Source of the DNA: an uncultured bacterium
GTDB taxonomy: Bacteria > Muiribacteriota > Ozemobacteria > Ozemobacterales > Ozemobacteraceae
Direction: 5' to 3'
NCBI GenBank assembly: GCA_937949615.1
Contig: CALEDQ010000029.1
Location: 62,001 to 126,000 of the forward strand
Length of the DNA: 64,000 nt
Both the position numbers and the translations under genes were made by a program. The notes under the pieces are model-generated. The model did not search any database. It saw nothing but the letters and a program-made list of their open reading frames with translations, and had not been told where the DNA came from. Within the stretch, counting starts at the first letter, position 1. Every line of letters starts with the position of its first letter. Positions 26,879 to 36,340 of this stretch are shown here, one piece after another.

Positions 26879-26907
26879 ACAAAAAAAAGGCCGCCCGGCG
26901 GGCGGCC
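26879..26907 (-). terminator. Rho-independent terminator after flagellin 6
   Basis: Perfect 8-bp stem GGCCGCCC-GGC-GGGCGGCC (26889-26907), then on the minus strand a run of eight U residues. The rest of 26705-26948 shows no gene. Confidence 0.93.
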
Positions 26908-26948
26908 CATTGCAAACCTATGTATTAAGGGAAGAGAGAGAAGTTGAA

Positions 26949-29567
26949 TTACCTGAGAAGATCGAGAACCGACTGGGCAGATACGTTTGCCTGGCCGACC
27001 ATTGCGTTGCTGGCCTGCTGCAGAATCTGCGACTGAGTCATTTCGATGACTTCAGCAGCCATATCGACGTCTCTGATGCGTGATTCAGAAGCAGTCATGT
27101 TCTGCAGAGCGACACGCAAACTGTTGTTGGTGTAGGTCATGCGGTTTTCGATGGCACCGAGTTTGGCGCGCTCAGACGAAATACGCTGCAGAGCCTTGTC
27201 GATCAGACCAATGGCGATTTCGGCCGACTTAACGGTTGTCAGATCGAGATCTTCGATGCCAAGTGCCTTCACATCAGTTCTGATGATATTGGCTTTCGCA
27301 GTATGACCCTGATTCGGGCCAATCTGGAACTGAACGGCCGTGTCTTTAACATGCATCGTGTAGGAATAGTTACCGACACCATTCTGATAAGCAACCGGGT
27401 CGATGTTGAACATCGATTTCAGAGTATTCAGAGAATCGGGGCTGCCCCATTCAGCGAAGACCACTTTGCCTTCTTTGCCCGGGATGGTCGAGAAGATCTT
27501 AAGCGTCTGATTGCCGGTGAAGATTTCGGCGGCAACCTGAACGCCGTTGATAGTGGCCTGTTCGTTGATGAGATTGGCAATCGAGGTGATGGTGCGGAAG
27601 GAAGAACCAGCCGACTGTGCCGGGAAAACAATGCTCATACCGTTGCCATCGAGGTCAGCGACATAGAACGACAGATTGTCGACGCCGGCAGATGCAGTCT
27701 GTTCGATTACCACATAGCCATACTGGGTCGAAGCCTGGTCGTAAGCGAAGTTCTGCACAGCCTTGTTACCGTCGAAGCCGGTAATTGTAGTCTGTTCATG
27801 CATCTTGAGGCCGGTAGCGATACCCTGACCGCCGACACCGGTGTCGTTGATGCTGAAGTTAGACTGAACACCCGTTTCGAGAGATCTGAAGGCAAGAGTG
27901 CCATTCTTGTTCTCAGCCACAACCAGCAGACCATTTACACCAATCTGCATATTGATGGCATCGACAAGAGAAGTAAGACCGCCGGCAGTGTAGTTTCCGG
28001 TAAGATTGATAACGGTGCCACTGGCAGTGGTTGAGTGACCATCGACGATCGAGAACTGCATCGTGGTGCCAGCCTGCGAGAAATCGTAAGAATCGATGAT
28101 ATCGTAGCCGGTTGCCAGACCGGGGTTACCACCGGTGCCACTGTAGCGGCCGTTGGCAATACCAAGCGGGTTGGTCGAGGCGTTGGTAATTTCAACGTAA
28201 GCGGCCGAACCGGTATTCTTGGTAGTGAGCTCGATAGCGTAAGAGTCGTTGAGTCTGGCGGTAACCATGCTTGAAACAGCGGCGAGCTGTTCATTCATGA
28301 TCGAAACAACCTGCGACATGCTCCAGTTACCGCTGGCGATAGTTATGTTCACTGCCGCGGTGCCGTTGGCACTTACCGAGTCATTAACGTCGAAGGTTAC
28401 GGCAGTCGGCAGCGAAATACCGAGCTGTGCCGAAGTGGTCTGAGCATAAGCGGCCATCGGGGGTTCGAACATCAGATCGATGCCTTCGATAAGACCCATG
28501 GCGCGGTGGCCGGCAATCTGAGTGGTCAAGGTCTTGCGTTCGCCAAACGGCTCGCCAAGATTGGTGACTGCAATTGAGTAAACCGGATCTTCGGCAGGAA
28601 TTACAGTCTGGAAACCGAGGGCTTTAACCAGACTTTCTTCGCCGGTGAAGTTGATGCGGCCAAGCTCACCGTTGCGGCCGGAGGTTACCTGAATCTGACC
28701 ATTGCTTTCGCCATAGGTCATGAAAAGAGCTTTCGAACCGTCGAAATGCAGACCGTCACCAAGCTGATCTTCGGTCATCGAAGCCTGAATGCGTTCAGTC
28801 AACTGACCAAGGGTCAGGTCTTTACTGACCACGATTTCGCCCTGGCTGTTGTCACCCTGAAGATAAAGAGTCTGAGGCAGGTCGAGAATGAAATGACCAT
28901 TCTTGTCGACCATATTTGCCAATGACTGCAGGGTGGTAGAGGATGAAGCAACGCTGCCGTCAGTTTTGACGAAAATGGCAGAGCGCTGCTGTTCGGCTGT
29001 ACCAGAATAGGTTTTGTAACCGATGCCGGGAATATACTCGGACTTCGGCCATACAACTACAGAAAAGTCTGAAAATGTAAGGACTTCACCGGTAACTACA
29101 CCGTCAAGATTTTTCGGGTCGCTGGTTGAAATGACGGCTGTTCCAGAACCGTCAAGCAGCTTGCGGGTGTTGAATTCAGTTCCGTAGGAAATGCGGTTGA
29201 TGTCTTCTTTGAGCTGCGCGATTTCCTTCTGAATTTCGAGACGGTCGGTGCTGGTGAGAGTGTCGTTCCCTGACTGAAGGGCCAGCTCACGCATGCGCTG
29301 CAGCATGCTGTGGGTTTCGTTCAATGCGCCTTCAGCTGTCTGAATAAGACTGATACCATCCTGGACATTCATAATGGCCCGGTTGATACCACGCACCTGA
29401 GTGCGAAGCTTCTCAGAGATAGTCAAGCCGGCTGCGTCATCTGACGCGCGGTTGATTCTCAAGCCTGATGACAGGCGCTCGATTGAACTCGATAACCTGG
29501 TGTCATTCTTTACCAGGTTACTGTGAGCATTCAGAGCAGTAACATTTGTGTTAATACGCAGGGCCAT
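26949..29567 (-). CDS. Flagellin 6 (872 aa), in the hag position after csrA
   Basis: The longest flagellin here. N-terminus MALRINTNVTALNAHSNLVK, then SSGLRINRASDDAAGLTISE and MNVQDGISLIQTAEGALNET; C-terminus MTQSQILQQASNAMVGQANV and SAQSVLDLLR. Both ends resemble common flagellins of other phyla more than flagellins 2-5 do, and it starts MALRIN instead of MSLRIN. The variable middle (about 600 residues) has extra strands, with GIGYKTYSGTAEQQRSAIF and VNITIASGNWSMSQVVSIMN. It directly follows csrA, as hag does in Bacillus subtilis. Its leader (GGAGG 8 nt before the ATG) lacks the two-hairpin structure of the others. Confidence 0.95.
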   Translation of the reverse strand: MALRINTNVTALNAHSNLVKNDTRLSSSIERLSSGLRINRASDDAAGLTISEKLRTQVRGINRAIMNVQDGISLIQTAEGALNETHSMLQRMRELALQSGNDTLTSTDRLEIQKEIAQLKEDINRISYGTEFNTRKLLDGSGTAVISTSDPKNLDGVVTGEVLTFSDFSVVVWPKSEYIPGIGYKTYSGTAEQQRSAIFVKTDGSVASSSTTLQSLANMVDKNGHFILDLPQTLYLQGDNSQGEIVVSKDLTLGQLTERIQASMTEDQLGDGLHFDGSKALFMTYGESNGQIQVTSGRNGELGRINFTGEESLVKALGFQTVIPAEDPVYSIAVTNLGEPFGERKTLTTQIAGHRAMGLIEGIDLMFEPPMAAYAQTTSAQLGISLPTAVTFDVNDSVSANGTAAVNITIASGNWSMSQVVSIMNEQLAAVSSMVTARLNDSYAIELTTKNTGSAAYVEITNASTNPLGIANGRYSGTGGNPGLATGYDIIDSYDFSQAGTTMQFSIVDGHSTTASGTVINLTGNYTAGGLTSLVDAINMQIGVNGLLVVAENKNGTLAFRSLETGVQSNFSINDTGVGGQGIATGLKMHEQTTITGFDGNKAVQNFAYDQASTQYGYVVIEQTASAGVDNLSFYVADLDGNGMSIVFPAQSAGSSFRTITSIANLINEQATINGVQVAAEIFTGNQTLKIFSTIPGKEGKVVFAEWGSPDSLNTLKSMFNIDPVAYQNGVGNYSYTMHVKDTAVQFQIGPNQGHTAKANIIRTDVKALGIEDLDLTTVKSAEIAIGLIDKALQRISSERAKLGAIENRMTYTNNSLRVALQNMTASESRIRDVDMAAEVIEMTQSQILQQASNAMVGQANVSAQSVLDLLR

Positions 29568-29731
29568 AGGTTTGCCTCCATGACTTTAGGGGGTTCAATC
29601 CGTTTTAGCTTCGAAGCTTCTTTTTTCCCCATCTACACATATCATCGGAATCTGGAGTTATGGAACATTAACTCAGATTAAGACGATTTTAGCCAATTTA
29701 ATTCCTTATTCTCCACTTTTCTCGTGTTTTC

Positions 29732-29995
29732 TTACTTTTTTGCTTTATTTTCTTTTTTTCCGAATTTATTCAGAATATCAACCGGAAGGCTCTTGAGCGG
29801 GTCAAGAGACGTGATTTTAGCGGCTTCGCGGTTTTCTTTCTGAATTTCTTCGTAAACTTCCCAGCGATGAACTTTCACCGATCTGGGGGCATTGATACCG
29901 ATTTTCACCTGATCTTTGCCAATATCCACGAGAACAATCTCAACATCATCACCAATGATGATCTTTTCGTTAATCTTGCGGGTAAGTACCAGCAT
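29732..29995 (-). CDS. csrA: Translational regulator CsrA
   Basis: 87 residues; dimeric RNA-binding protein that blocks or stabilises mRNAs at GGA-containing hairpins. The beginning MLVLTRKINEKIIIGDDVEI and the APRSVKVHRWEVY segment with the RNA-contacting Arg are classical. The tail (residues 62-87) is longer than in E. coli CsrA (61 residues) and Lys-rich. Its ATG overlaps the fliW stop (TGATG), so the two are translationally coupled. The obvious targets are the flagellin leaders in this same cluster. Confidence 0.96.
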   Translation of the reverse strand: MLVLTRKINEKIIIGDDVEIVLVDIGKDQVKIGINAPRSVKVHRWEVYEEIQKENREAAKITSLDPLKSLPVDILNKFGKKENKAKK

Positions 29996-30492
29996 CAGCT
30001 CTCGCCCTCCTTTTTATCGGGGGTGAGAGAATCATTGACCTCTTTCAGCTTGGCAGCACGCTTTTCCATTTCATCGAGGATCCGCACCTTGACAGAATGG
30101 CGACTGTTGCTCGAAATGATCTGTCTGCCTTTGCGATTCGCAGCATTGATCACCAGCGGCCCCTGCAGATTTGCAGTCATATCGCTGGGATTGGCCGGGA
30201 TCGACACAATTACATACAGAACCACGTCTTCGGCCCTGGTCAGGCCAACAAATTCCTGATCAGAGTCAGTGATTTCCACGTCATATTCGAACATGAAACT
30301 CAATGGCTCGATGATGACGAATGCAAGATTGCCGTCATCTACGCATTGAAGCCAGCGAAAAGGACTGCCGTCCTCGGTGTTGAGAATCACATACTGATGG
30401 TAGTCCCCAAATCCGAGCAGGCCTTCCTCAAAGGTGATGATCTCATCTTTGCAAATGTCAATTTTTCCAAATCTCGAAGTGGAAATCTTCAT
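29995..30492 (-). CDS. fliW: Flagellar assembly factor FliW (CsrA antagonist)
   Basis: 165 residues. FliW binds either flagellin or CsrA; when free flagellin is exported, released FliW inhibits CsrA and flagellin translation resumes. Visible family features are the start MKISTSRFGKIDICKDEIIT, FEEGLLGFGDYHQYVIL, and QGPLVINAANRKGRQIIS. Residues after about 140 are a Lys/Glu-rich tail. It sits between flgL (21 nt upstream) and csrA (overlapping), the arrangement of Firmicutes and many other phyla. Confidence 0.95.
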   Translation of the reverse strand: MKISTSRFGKIDICKDEIITFEEGLLGFGDYHQYVILNTEDGSPFRWLQCVDDGNLAFVIIEPLSFMFEYDVEITDSDQEFVGLTRAEDVVLYVIVSIPANPSDMTANLQGPLVINAANRKGRQIISSNSRHSVKVRILDEMEKRAAKLKEVNDSLTPDKKEGES

Positions 30493-30512
30493 ACCTTGCG
30501 TCGTTCCTTCAC

Positions 30513-33500
30513 TTATCTGAGAAAATCCATCAAAGTTGTCTGCAACACCTTTGCTCCAGTTTGAAGAGCGGCCTGGTAGGCAGTCTCAAGTTCCGTCATC
30601 CTGATAATAGCTTCTGCCATATCTATATTCTCGACAGATGAGAGCATTTTCTTTAGGTTTAAATTAATATTTTGTTGTTTTTCTCTCGCAGCATCGACAC
30701 GATTTGTCTTGCTGCCGACTTCGGCGTGCAGATCCAGAACTCTTTTGAGGTCTTCGTCGATCTTCGCAATGCTGACTTCGGAAATGGCTTTGGAGTCATT
30801 GCGCAGCAGGTTATCGCGCAGGTCGATCAGCGTCGTGAAAATCGAAGGTGTGTTCCCCAGACCAAGGCCGGAGGCGGTGCCACTGCTCTGACCGCTGACA
30901 TCACGCACCTTGATATAAGCTTCACCCTTGGTATTGGTAAGATTGAGGCGCTTGCCGTCTTCAGAGATCCAGGCCTGCAGGTTAAAGTTCGAATCTGTAT
31001 TTGAAAGCTTATCAATAACGTCGCCGACGGTTCTGGCACCGGTGAGATCGATCTCACCAGAGAAACCGCCGCTCTGCACATAGACCTTGCCCATCGGAAT
31101 GGCACCATTGCCCAGCGAAGTGACAGCGGTATTCATCGTCAATGCCGGGTCAAGGTCTTTGCCGGTAAGGACATGATCGACAGTGCGGCCTGAAATGCCA
31201 AGATCGAAAGCCGAAGTACTGTCGACATCAATAATTTCGAGCTTGCCACTGGCACCGTGGTTCTTGTCGACAATCTCGATGCCGTTGCCGTCCTTGTTCA
31301 GACGGGCTTCAACGTATATACCGTTGGCGGGATCATTGATCTTGTCGAGCACATCCTTGATCGTCTGTGAGCCACGCAGGTCGATGGCAGCGAAGCGACC
31401 GGCCTTGTCGGTAATACGGATATAACCGAGATTAACACCAGGGTTTGAAGCTCTGGTTGAGTTGAGCGACTGCAACTCGGTTTCATTGGTCACTCTTGGG
31501 TTGAGGTCGACCGAACCAACCATGGTCGGCAAAGCGGCAACCTTGATCGGCGCCCCGGTAATGATGCCGGGCACGTGGTTACTGGTTCCTTCGACAAAGC
31601 CAAGGTCACGGCCGGTATTGGTGACTTCTTCGATGGTAATGCCGTAATTGCCGCCCACAGCCATCGGATCGGAAACGACAAAACGCTGCTCGGCGCTTTC
31701 CCAGACTGCATTGAACTTGCCGGTGTTATTTATGCCATCGAGAATATCCTGAATGGTATTGGCCCCGGTCAGATCAACCTGAACCGGCTGTTTATCAGCA
31801 CCACGCAGAACCATAAACCCTTTTTCGGGCGGCGGCACGATATCAGAAAGCAGACTGGCTTCAGTAAGCGACGGGCCAGTCGAAACCAGCGAATCACCAA
31901 CTATGGTGTTGCCCTTTGAAGTTTTGAGCAGGCCAAGGTTTTTTGTTACCGTGGTGACGTCACGAATCGCGACCGGGCCACCGCCGAAATATTCTTCAAC
32001 TCTGAAGTCTTCAGTACCAACCGTATTGTCGGTAATCAGAATTCTTTTGCTGGTTGAATCGAAGGTTGCGGTCTGACGCCCGCCGGTAGCGGCGTTGATA
32101 GCATTGACCACATCGAGAGGCGTCGAAACGGCGGTCAGATCGACGGGCGGCACGGTTGCAACACCGTCATGACCGGTAATGGTCAGATAACCTCTTTCGA
32201 CCCCCTTGCCGCCATTGGCGAACGACAACGGCGAAGCCTGCGAGTCGATTTCGGGGTCGTAGGTCGAAAAAATCTGATTACCGGCGCCGACGTTATTCAA
32301 CAGACCAATGTCTGATGCGACATGCGGCGGCAGGTCTTTTACGTAAAGCTGTGTGCGGGTCGAGGTGATTGAAAATTCGCCCTGACCACCGGTTAAATCG
32401 GTAATTTCGAGTCGCTTGTGAATCATGTCAAACTTGGCAGAAAGAGCAGCCCCGCCTTCTACCGAATTGATACGGGCAATGACATCAGCAACGGTGCTGG
32501 CACCCGAGACATCGACACGGTGGTTGCGACCATCGCGGGTATTGATGTTGAGATAACCATCTGACAGCCCCAGACCATCGTTGAGGTCTGAAAGATTGGT
32601 AAATTCTGAGAGCATCTTCGGGTCTGAAAGGCCAACCAGCAGATTGGTATAGCCGGCATTGCGATAGATGCCAAGAGAAACTGCAGTGTCGGAAGGAACT
32701 TCTTCAAGACCGGCTTCAAATGAGCCGGTGGCATTGATCATACCGATTACGTCATCGAGCCGGTGGGCATCGCCGAGATCGATCTTGTGATCGACACCGG
32801 CATGGTCGGTGATGATGATAATTCCTTCCTGAACGCCGTTACCGGAGTTGAGAGAAGACAGCGGCAGGCTTTTTTCGAGCGGCGGCAGAGTATAGGTGAA
32901 TGTTGGAGTCGGCGATACCGGCTCACCACCATAAAACAGTTCAAGACCGTTGACGCTTTTTTCAATGACAGTGCCACGCTCGATTTCGGCGGTAATGCGC
33001 TTGCCGTCACCGTCAAAAATAATGTCGAGCGGACTGTTCTTGTTGACATCGCCACGGTTTTCAGCAAGTGAATAGGTCACCACACCTTTGTTATAACCTG
33101 GTGTCTGACCGGTAATGGAAGAAAATGGACGACTGTTAACATCATGACCGGCAAAGATATATTCCCCGGCAATCTGAGTGTTACCAATATCAACGATATG
33201 CAGAAGCATTTCATCGATTTCTTTGGCGATCGCATCGCGGTCCTGCTGCACAAGCGTGTCGTTGGCACCCTCGACAGCAAGTTCCCGAACCCGCTGTATC
33301 GCAGATTCCAGGGTTGTCAGAGCGCCGTCAGTATTGTTATACCAGTCTTTGGCATTGTCGATGTTACGGATAAACTGTGTATTTTCATTGATCTCGACCT
33401 TGTTCTGCATGCCAAGGGCGTTGTCAACCGGGCTTTCTGAAGCACGAATATACTTCTTGCCAGAGCTCACCTTGATCTGCATTTCGCTCAGATCGGTGTT

Positions 33501-33557
33501 GTTGCGATTAACCTGGTTAATAAACGAGTTTACTATCCATTGATTCGTTATCCGCAT
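30513..33557 (-). CDS. flgL: Hook-filament junction protein FlgL, giant form with six internal repeats
   Basis: 1014 residues against about 300 in Bacillus or E. coli. The N-terminal 140 residues (MRITNQWIVNSFINQVNRNN, KVSSGKKYIRASESPVDNAL, AGEYIFAGHD) and the last 110 (MAEAIIRMTELETAYQAALQ) are standard FlgL/HAP3. In between lie six repeats of about 95-130 residues starting near 239, 333, 455, 579, 710 and 821. Each has a G-[YFK]-hydrophobic-x-I strand, a short loop, DL-x-GA, then a T-x-x-DV-[IL]-x-x-IN helix and an IxDxTxG-like strand, as in flagellin hook IN motifs. Repeats would enlarge the outer domains of the junction. It is an exported flagellar protein. Confidence 0.93.
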   Translation of the reverse strand: MRITNQWIVNSFINQVNRNNTDLSEMQIKVSSGKKYIRASESPVDNALGMQNKVEINENTQFIRNIDNAKDWYNNTDGALTTLESAIQRVRELAVEGANDTLVQQDRDAIAKEIDEMLLHIVDIGNTQIAGEYIFAGHDVNSRPFSSITGQTPGYNKGVVTYSLAENRGDVNKNSPLDIIFDGDGKRITAEIERGTVIEKSVNGLELFYGGEPVSPTPTFTYTLPPLEKSLPLSSLNSGNGVQEGIIIITDHAGVDHKIDLGDAHRLDDVIGMINATGSFEAGLEEVPSDTAVSLGIYRNAGYTNLLVGLSDPKMLSEFTNLSDLNDGLGLSDGYLNINTRDGRNHRVDVSGASTVADVIARINSVEGGAALSAKFDMIHKRLEITDLTGGQGEFSITSTRTQLYVKDLPPHVASDIGLLNNVGAGNQIFSTYDPEIDSQASPLSFANGGKGVERGYLTITGHDGVATVPPVDLTAVSTPLDVVNAINAATGGRQTATFDSTSKRILITDNTVGTEDFRVEEYFGGGPVAIRDVTTVTKNLGLLKTSKGNTIVGDSLVSTGPSLTEASLLSDIVPPPEKGFMVLRGADKQPVQVDLTGANTIQDILDGINNTGKFNAVWESAEQRFVVSDPMAVGGNYGITIEEVTNTGRDLGFVEGTSNHVPGIITGAPIKVAALPTMVGSVDLNPRVTNETELQSLNSTRASNPGVNLGYIRITDKAGRFAAIDLRGSQTIKDVLDKINDPANGIYVEARLNKDGNGIEIVDKNHGASGKLEIIDVDSTSAFDLGISGRTVDHVLTGKDLDPALTMNTAVTSLGNGAIPMGKVYVQSGGFSGEIDLTGARTVGDVIDKLSNTDSNFNLQAWISEDGKRLNLTNTKGEAYIKVRDVSGQSSGTASGLGLGNTPSIFTTLIDLRDNLLRNDSKAISEVSIAKIDEDLKRVLDLHAEVGSKTNRVDAAREKQQNINLNLKKMLSSVENIDMAEAIIRMTELETAYQAALQTGAKVLQTTLMDFLR

Positions 33558-33672
33558 TTTGCCTGTCTCCTTGTTTGCGCCCGTTTATTTTTATCGGGTC
33601 TTTACTGCCTTATTAATTTTTAATCCGTGTTTATCCGTGTTCATCCGTGGCCCATCTGAGCTCATCTGTGGC

Positions 33673-35673
33673 TCAGATCATGCCATTGATTATCTTGTCG
33701 AGCATTTCATCAACCGTGGTTATCACCTTGGCAGCAGCATTGTAGGCGTGCTGAAAGCGAATGAGATTTGCCAGTTCTTCATCGAGTGAAACGCCAGAAA
33801 GCTCTGACCTTTTCGCATCGAGCTGCGTCAACAGACTGCTGCTGTAGCTCTTTTCGGTTTCAAATTTTTTGCTTTTCGAGGCAACTTCGGTAACGACCTC
33901 ATTGTAGAAATCATTAAATGAAGACTGCCCGTCATTGAAGAAATTGGTTTGTTTCAACTGTGCAATGGCAATGGCGTTGGCACCGTCGCCCACCCCGTTG
34001 AAGGTTCTCAGTCTGTCGGTGGCATTTTCGATGGTGCCGCCGGCGGCGGCAATGCTGTTCAGATTGGCTTTGATATGGTCTTCGAGAGCAAGATTCTGAA
34101 TTGCATTTTTATAGGGGTTATCAACGTCGATATATTCGAGCGGCTTGAAGAAATTACGGCCAGTGCCACCGTCAAGACCGTAACCGTTGCGATGAATCTG
34201 GTTGGTTTCGACTGCAATCGTGTATGCCAGCTTGTTAAGATCATCGATGGCAGTCTGCAGAGCGCCGTCTCTGACCTCGAGAAGCCCTTTGAGTTTACCG
34301 CTGGTAACTACCGGTCTGAGGTCAAGGTTGGCCACGCCAGTATCGCGAATCAGCAGAGTAACCCCCTCAAGAGCATCGGCCACGTCATTTTTCGAAGAAA
34401 CAAATTCCTGGTCGCCGAAACTGAAGCGGGCATCGCGTGCCTCTTTATCGGTCTGCAGGTTCAGAACGGTAAAGAGATTACTGGTACCATCTGAAGTTTT
34501 AATTGAGTAATCAGTACCGGTCTGGCTGGAATTAAGGACCAGCTGACCAGATTCGTTGATCGAAGCATGAAGGTTAAGATTGGCAGAGTCGAGCATCTGC
34601 GACAGATCACGCATTGTCGTATTTTCTGCGTCAAGAAAGAATTCGCGGCCGTTGACATTGAAACTGCCGCTGGTAATGCCAAAGTCAGACAAAGGCCCGG
34701 TCAAAGGATGGAAGGTCAGGAAAGAATATTGTGAATGGGCCTGGGCAACTGACGAAACCGTAAGGGTGATATTGCGCTGGTCGACCGTATGGGTAATGAC
34801 CGCTGAGGCAACCTCAGCGTTGTCAGAGAATTCCGGATAGCCAGTACTGCCTGAGACGGTGCTTAACGATTCACCATCTTTAACACTGATGTTGAGTTTC
34901 CTGAAAACATTGTGCTGCACCAGAGTGTGAGCCCCGCAATTGACGGTCAGCTCACCCTTCTGGTTGTAGAAAGCATTAACGTTAACCAATCCGGCGAGGT
35001 CTTCAAGAGCCTTCTGGCGCTGATCACGCAGATCATTGGCCACATTGCCTGAAGTTTCCGAACGCCCGATCTGCTCATTCAGATTGGCTATGGTTGCGGC
35101 AATGCTGTTGATTTCCTCGACCGTATCCTGAATCTGATTTTCGATACTGCCTTGCGAACACCAGGTAGGAGAGCCCTGCAGTCGGCGCAGCTGGTTATCA
35201 ATATCGGAGAAAATACCAACCAGCGATTCAGTCTGTTCAACCAGATTTCGGCGCAGAGAGCTGTTTGAAGCATCGTTGGCGAGGTCCTGCCAGGCAGCCC
35301 AGTATTTATCGAGCTCATCACGTATGGTCGCGGTACCGGGCTCGTTGATAATCGCCTCGATCTGCTTCATAAGATCGTCAGCAGAGGTTTTCCATTCAAG
35401 GGTAGAAGTTTCTTTGGTTATTTTGGCGTCGATGAATTCATCACGGAACTGCTGAGTCTGGGTTACGAGAGAGCCGCTGCCAACCTGGGCGGTCGCAACC
35501 GGGGTGTGCAGACTGGTGATCATATAGGGCTTGCTTGCGGCAATTACCGCACTCTGCCGTGAGTAACCTTCGGTATTGGCGTTGGCGATGTTGTGCGATG
35601 TCGTTTCCATCGCTTTTCGCTGCGTAAAGATACCGCTTTTGCCAATCTGCAGGCCAAAAAATGTTCCAGCCAT
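33673..35673 (-). CDS. flgK: Hook-associated protein FlgK
   Basis: 666 residues, somewhat longer than E. coli FlgK (547). The N-terminus has FGLQIGKSGIFTQRKAMETT and SHNIANANTEGYSRQ, the rod/hook-type D0 signature; the C-terminus has VSLDEELANLIRFQHAYNAA and AKVITTVDEMLDKII. It forms the first hook-filament junction ring below FlgL. A GGAGG site precedes the ATG. The gap to flgL (115 bases) contains no gene. A terminator lies upstream between flgN and flgK, so a separate promoter in 35674-35775 is likely; a CTATCGGC element at 35742-35749 is a possible sigma-28 -10 but lacks a good -35. Confidence 0.95.
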   Translation of the reverse strand: MAGTFFGLQIGKSGIFTQRKAMETTSHNIANANTEGYSRQSAVIAASKPYMITSLHTPVATAQVGSGSLVTQTQQFRDEFIDAKITKETSTLEWKTSADDLMKQIEAIINEPGTATIRDELDKYWAAWQDLANDASNSSLRRNLVEQTESLVGIFSDIDNQLRRLQGSPTWCSQGSIENQIQDTVEEINSIAATIANLNEQIGRSETSGNVANDLRDQRQKALEDLAGLVNVNAFYNQKGELTVNCGAHTLVQHNVFRKLNISVKDGESLSTVSGSTGYPEFSDNAEVASAVITHTVDQRNITLTVSSVAQAHSQYSFLTFHPLTGPLSDFGITSGSFNVNGREFFLDAENTTMRDLSQMLDSANLNLHASINESGQLVLNSSQTGTDYSIKTSDGTSNLFTVLNLQTDKEARDARFSFGDQEFVSSKNDVADALEGVTLLIRDTGVANLDLRPVVTSGKLKGLLEVRDGALQTAIDDLNKLAYTIAVETNQIHRNGYGLDGGTGRNFFKPLEYIDVDNPYKNAIQNLALEDHIKANLNSIAAAGGTIENATDRLRTFNGVGDGANAIAIAQLKQTNFFNDGQSSFNDFYNEVVTEVASKSKKFETEKSYSSSLLTQLDAKRSELSGVSLDEELANLIRFQHAYNAAAKVITTVDEMLDKIINGMI

Positions 35674-35774
35674 CGCCGGCCTCCTTATTACATGGCACTT
35701 TTTTTATTGCCATCGGGGAAATATATTTTTCCCTATAATCTCTATCGGCGATCTGGAGGGTTTACATTAGTACA

Positions 35775-35830
35775 AATAAAAATCTTCTCACAAGCCGAGG
35801 CATTTCTGCTTCGCGCCTGCGAGAAGATTT
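35775..35830 (-). terminator. Terminator-like hairpin between flgN and flgK
   Basis: AAATCTTCTC / GAGAAGATTT (10 bp, 35780-35789 and 35821-35830) with a long internal loop, followed on the minus strand by UUUAUUUG. It may end or attenuate the flgM-flgN message. Confidence 0.55.
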
Positions 35831-35846
35831 CTGTTTTAAAGGGTTC

Positions 35847-36332
35847 TCAGGCCTTGCGGTCGATCAGTGCCGGCCCAACCCTCTGCCCCGGCTTTTTGCC
35901 TGACGGGCCATAAGTTACATCGGCAGGAGCTTTGGTGATGAGCTTAACCGAGTATTGTGTCAATTCGAGAGCCTGTTCGATCAGGCGCTGGTTTTCTTCG
36001 TTGACTGTCTTTATTTCGTGAACGACATCACGCAGTTGACTGCCAACCATCCAGACATCTGATTTGCCATCTGCCTCAGAAATCTTTTCGACAGCGGTGT
36101 CGAGATTCGCATCGGCAGTGCCGGCAATTGCCGCAACACATTCACGGCGACGGGGCTCGAGTTCAATCAGTCTTTGAACCAGTATTTCTTCCTGGTTCAC
36201 GATGGTTTGAAGGTCAGTCGAGAACTTTTCCAGCAGCAGCTTGCGTTTGTCGCCGGCATGCTGTAGAAGTTTGCGATAAATACTCAGCTCTTCGCCAAGT
36301 ATTTCTTTAAGTTCTTCAACTTTGGGATTCAA
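35847..36332 (-). CDS. flgN: Flagellar export chaperone FlgN
   Basis: 161 residues, entirely helical in appearance: EELKEILGEELSIYRKLLQH, NQEEILVQRLIELEPRRREC and a helix NEENQRLIEQALELTQYSVK near residue 120, followed by a Pro/Gly-rich tail. This is the pattern of FlgN, which binds FlgK and FlgL in the cytoplasm and delivers them to the export gate. Assignment is supported by the position between flgM (8 bases upstream) and flgK. Confidence 0.85.
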   Translation of the reverse strand: MNPKVEELKEILGEELSIYRKLLQHAGDKRKLLLEKFSTDLQTIVNQEEILVQRLIELEPRRRECVAAIAGTADANLDTAVEKISEADGKSDVWMVGSQLRDVVHEIKTVNEENQRLIEQALELTQYSVKLITKAPADVTYGPSGKKPGQRVGPALIDRKA

Positions 36333-36340
36333 CCAGGGTG

